46,577 nt of DNA from the IMG/VR virus record IMGVR_UViG_3300043773_001254, positions 1 to 46,577 of that record; one strand, written 5' to 3'. The position numbers and the translations under genes are program-made. Source of the DNA: a virus. The notes below the pieces were generated by a model. It saw only the letters and a program-made list of their open reading frames with translations, was not told the origin of the DNA and did not search any database. Positions 46,201 to 46,577 of the stretch are shown here, one piece after another. How positions within the stretch are numbered: position 1 is the stretch's first letter; every line of letters starts with the position of its first letter.

Positions 46201-46527
46201 ATGACACAGGACGATGCCGGGTCTGCTCCAATGCTTGGTTCTCACTTCGACCGCGCCGCCGAAGACCATGCCATGTCTCGCGGCTGGATGCCGCACAAAC
46301 CGGAAACGTGGCCGCACCGATACGCGACACTGAAACGCGACGTTGCGATGCTTCACCTGCGAGACAGCAAGGAAGTAGAGATTCCCGTTCCTGCGGGCAG
46401 CACAGTGAAACTCGTCATGGTGTCTAGGTTTGGGGACGTTGGCGTTACGGAAGACCTGACGGCAGAGAATGGGTACGGCGTCCGACTGCCGCTGTGCGAC
46501 CTGTGCGATTGGCGTGATGAGCCGTAA
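46201..46527 (+). CDS. Hypothetical protein flanked by repeats
   Basis: 108 aa from ATG 46201. HAMSRGWMPHKPETWPHRYATLK, then a beta-rich DSKEVEIPVPAGSTVKLVMVSRFGDVGVTED, and CDLCDW near the end. It is lower in third-position GC than neighbours and is flanked by 13-nt direct repeats, so it may be a separate inserted cassette. I recall similar genes in planctomycete genomes, without a known function. Confidence 0.5.
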   Translation: MTQDDAGSAPMLGSHFDRAAEDHAMSRGWMPHKPETWPHRYATLKRDVAMLHLRDSKEVEIPVPAGSTVKLVMVSRFGDVGVTEDLTAENGYGVRLPLCDLCDWRDEP

Positions 46528-46530
46528 GCG

Positions 46531-46577
46531 TGAGAACGCCAGCGATCAGCGGCTCGTCCGCTGCATCGCGTGGTTCT
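46531..46577. repeat. Direct repeat copy 2 and imperfect hairpin at window end
   Basis: TGAGAACGCCAGC (46531-46543) starts an inverted repeat: AGAAC (46533-46537) with GTTCT (46573-46577), GCGAT (46542-46546) with ATCGC (46565-46569) and AGCGG (46548-46552) with CCGCT (46558-46562). The window stops exactly at its end. Confidence 0.6.

Overview
The window looks like part of a GC-rich tailed-phage (or prophage) genome. A planctomycete host is my best guess, because several small proteins resemble ones I associate with planctomycete phages and the right edge carries a planctomycete-like intergenic hairpin; this is recollection, not a search result. The left edge falls inside a gene. No terminase, portal or major capsid gene was recognised, so the head and packaging genes probably lie outside the window. 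No tRNA, rRNA, insertion sequence or CRISPR array was recognised.

Layout. (1) 1-17.4 kb, plus strand: twelve tightly packed virion-type genes, many with ATGA or TGATG overlaps. They include a nozzle-like protein, a cysteine-rich protein, and three very large proteins that fit internal or ejected virion proteins. (2) 17.4-18.2 kb, minus: a tyrosine recombinase, followed by a divergent regulatory gap with a strong dyad. (3) 18.3-26 kb, plus: recombination and nucleotide-metabolism genes, namely a RecE/Cas4-like nuclease, an ERF annealing protein, an SF2 helicase, PD-(D/E)XK and HNH nucleases, an HD phosphohydrolase and a dATP/dGTP-diphosphohydrolase-like protein. A coding-free, strongly structured stretch at 22.1-22.4 kb is a candidate non-coding RNA. 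(4) 26-30.9 kb, plus: small membrane proteins, a papain-like peptidase, a LamG-type receptor-binding protein and a sigma factor whose start codon sits in a 14-bp palindrome. (5) 30.9-44.2 kb, minus: a long array that starts with many small genes and includes an amidoligase plus class II glutamine amidotransferase pair, a LexA-type DNA-binding protein, a MoxR ATPase with a metallopeptidase-VWA protein, and a serine recombinase. (6) 44.5-46.6 kb, plus: SSB and small genes.

The most unusual feature is a repeated intergenic module in the minus-strand array. A 14-nt sequence (plus strand GGACTCCGCAGCGG, eleven copies) usually lies right after a stop codon. In most gaps it is followed by a GC-rich hairpin, a ribosome binding site and the next start. 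Several hairpins differ between copies only by changes that leave G-U pairs in the transcribed strand, which points to function as RNA. Two hairpins carry U-rich tails, and one of these stands directly before the amidoligase gene.

Working together: the nuclease, annealing protein, helicase and SSB suit recombination-dependent replication. The HD and diphosphohydrolase enzymes would adjust nucleotide pools. The sigma factor may switch on late genes. The amidoligase/amidotransferase pair could add amide or peptide modifications to a host or virion target, and the MoxR-VWA pair could remodel a protein complex. These roles are inferred from family membership only.
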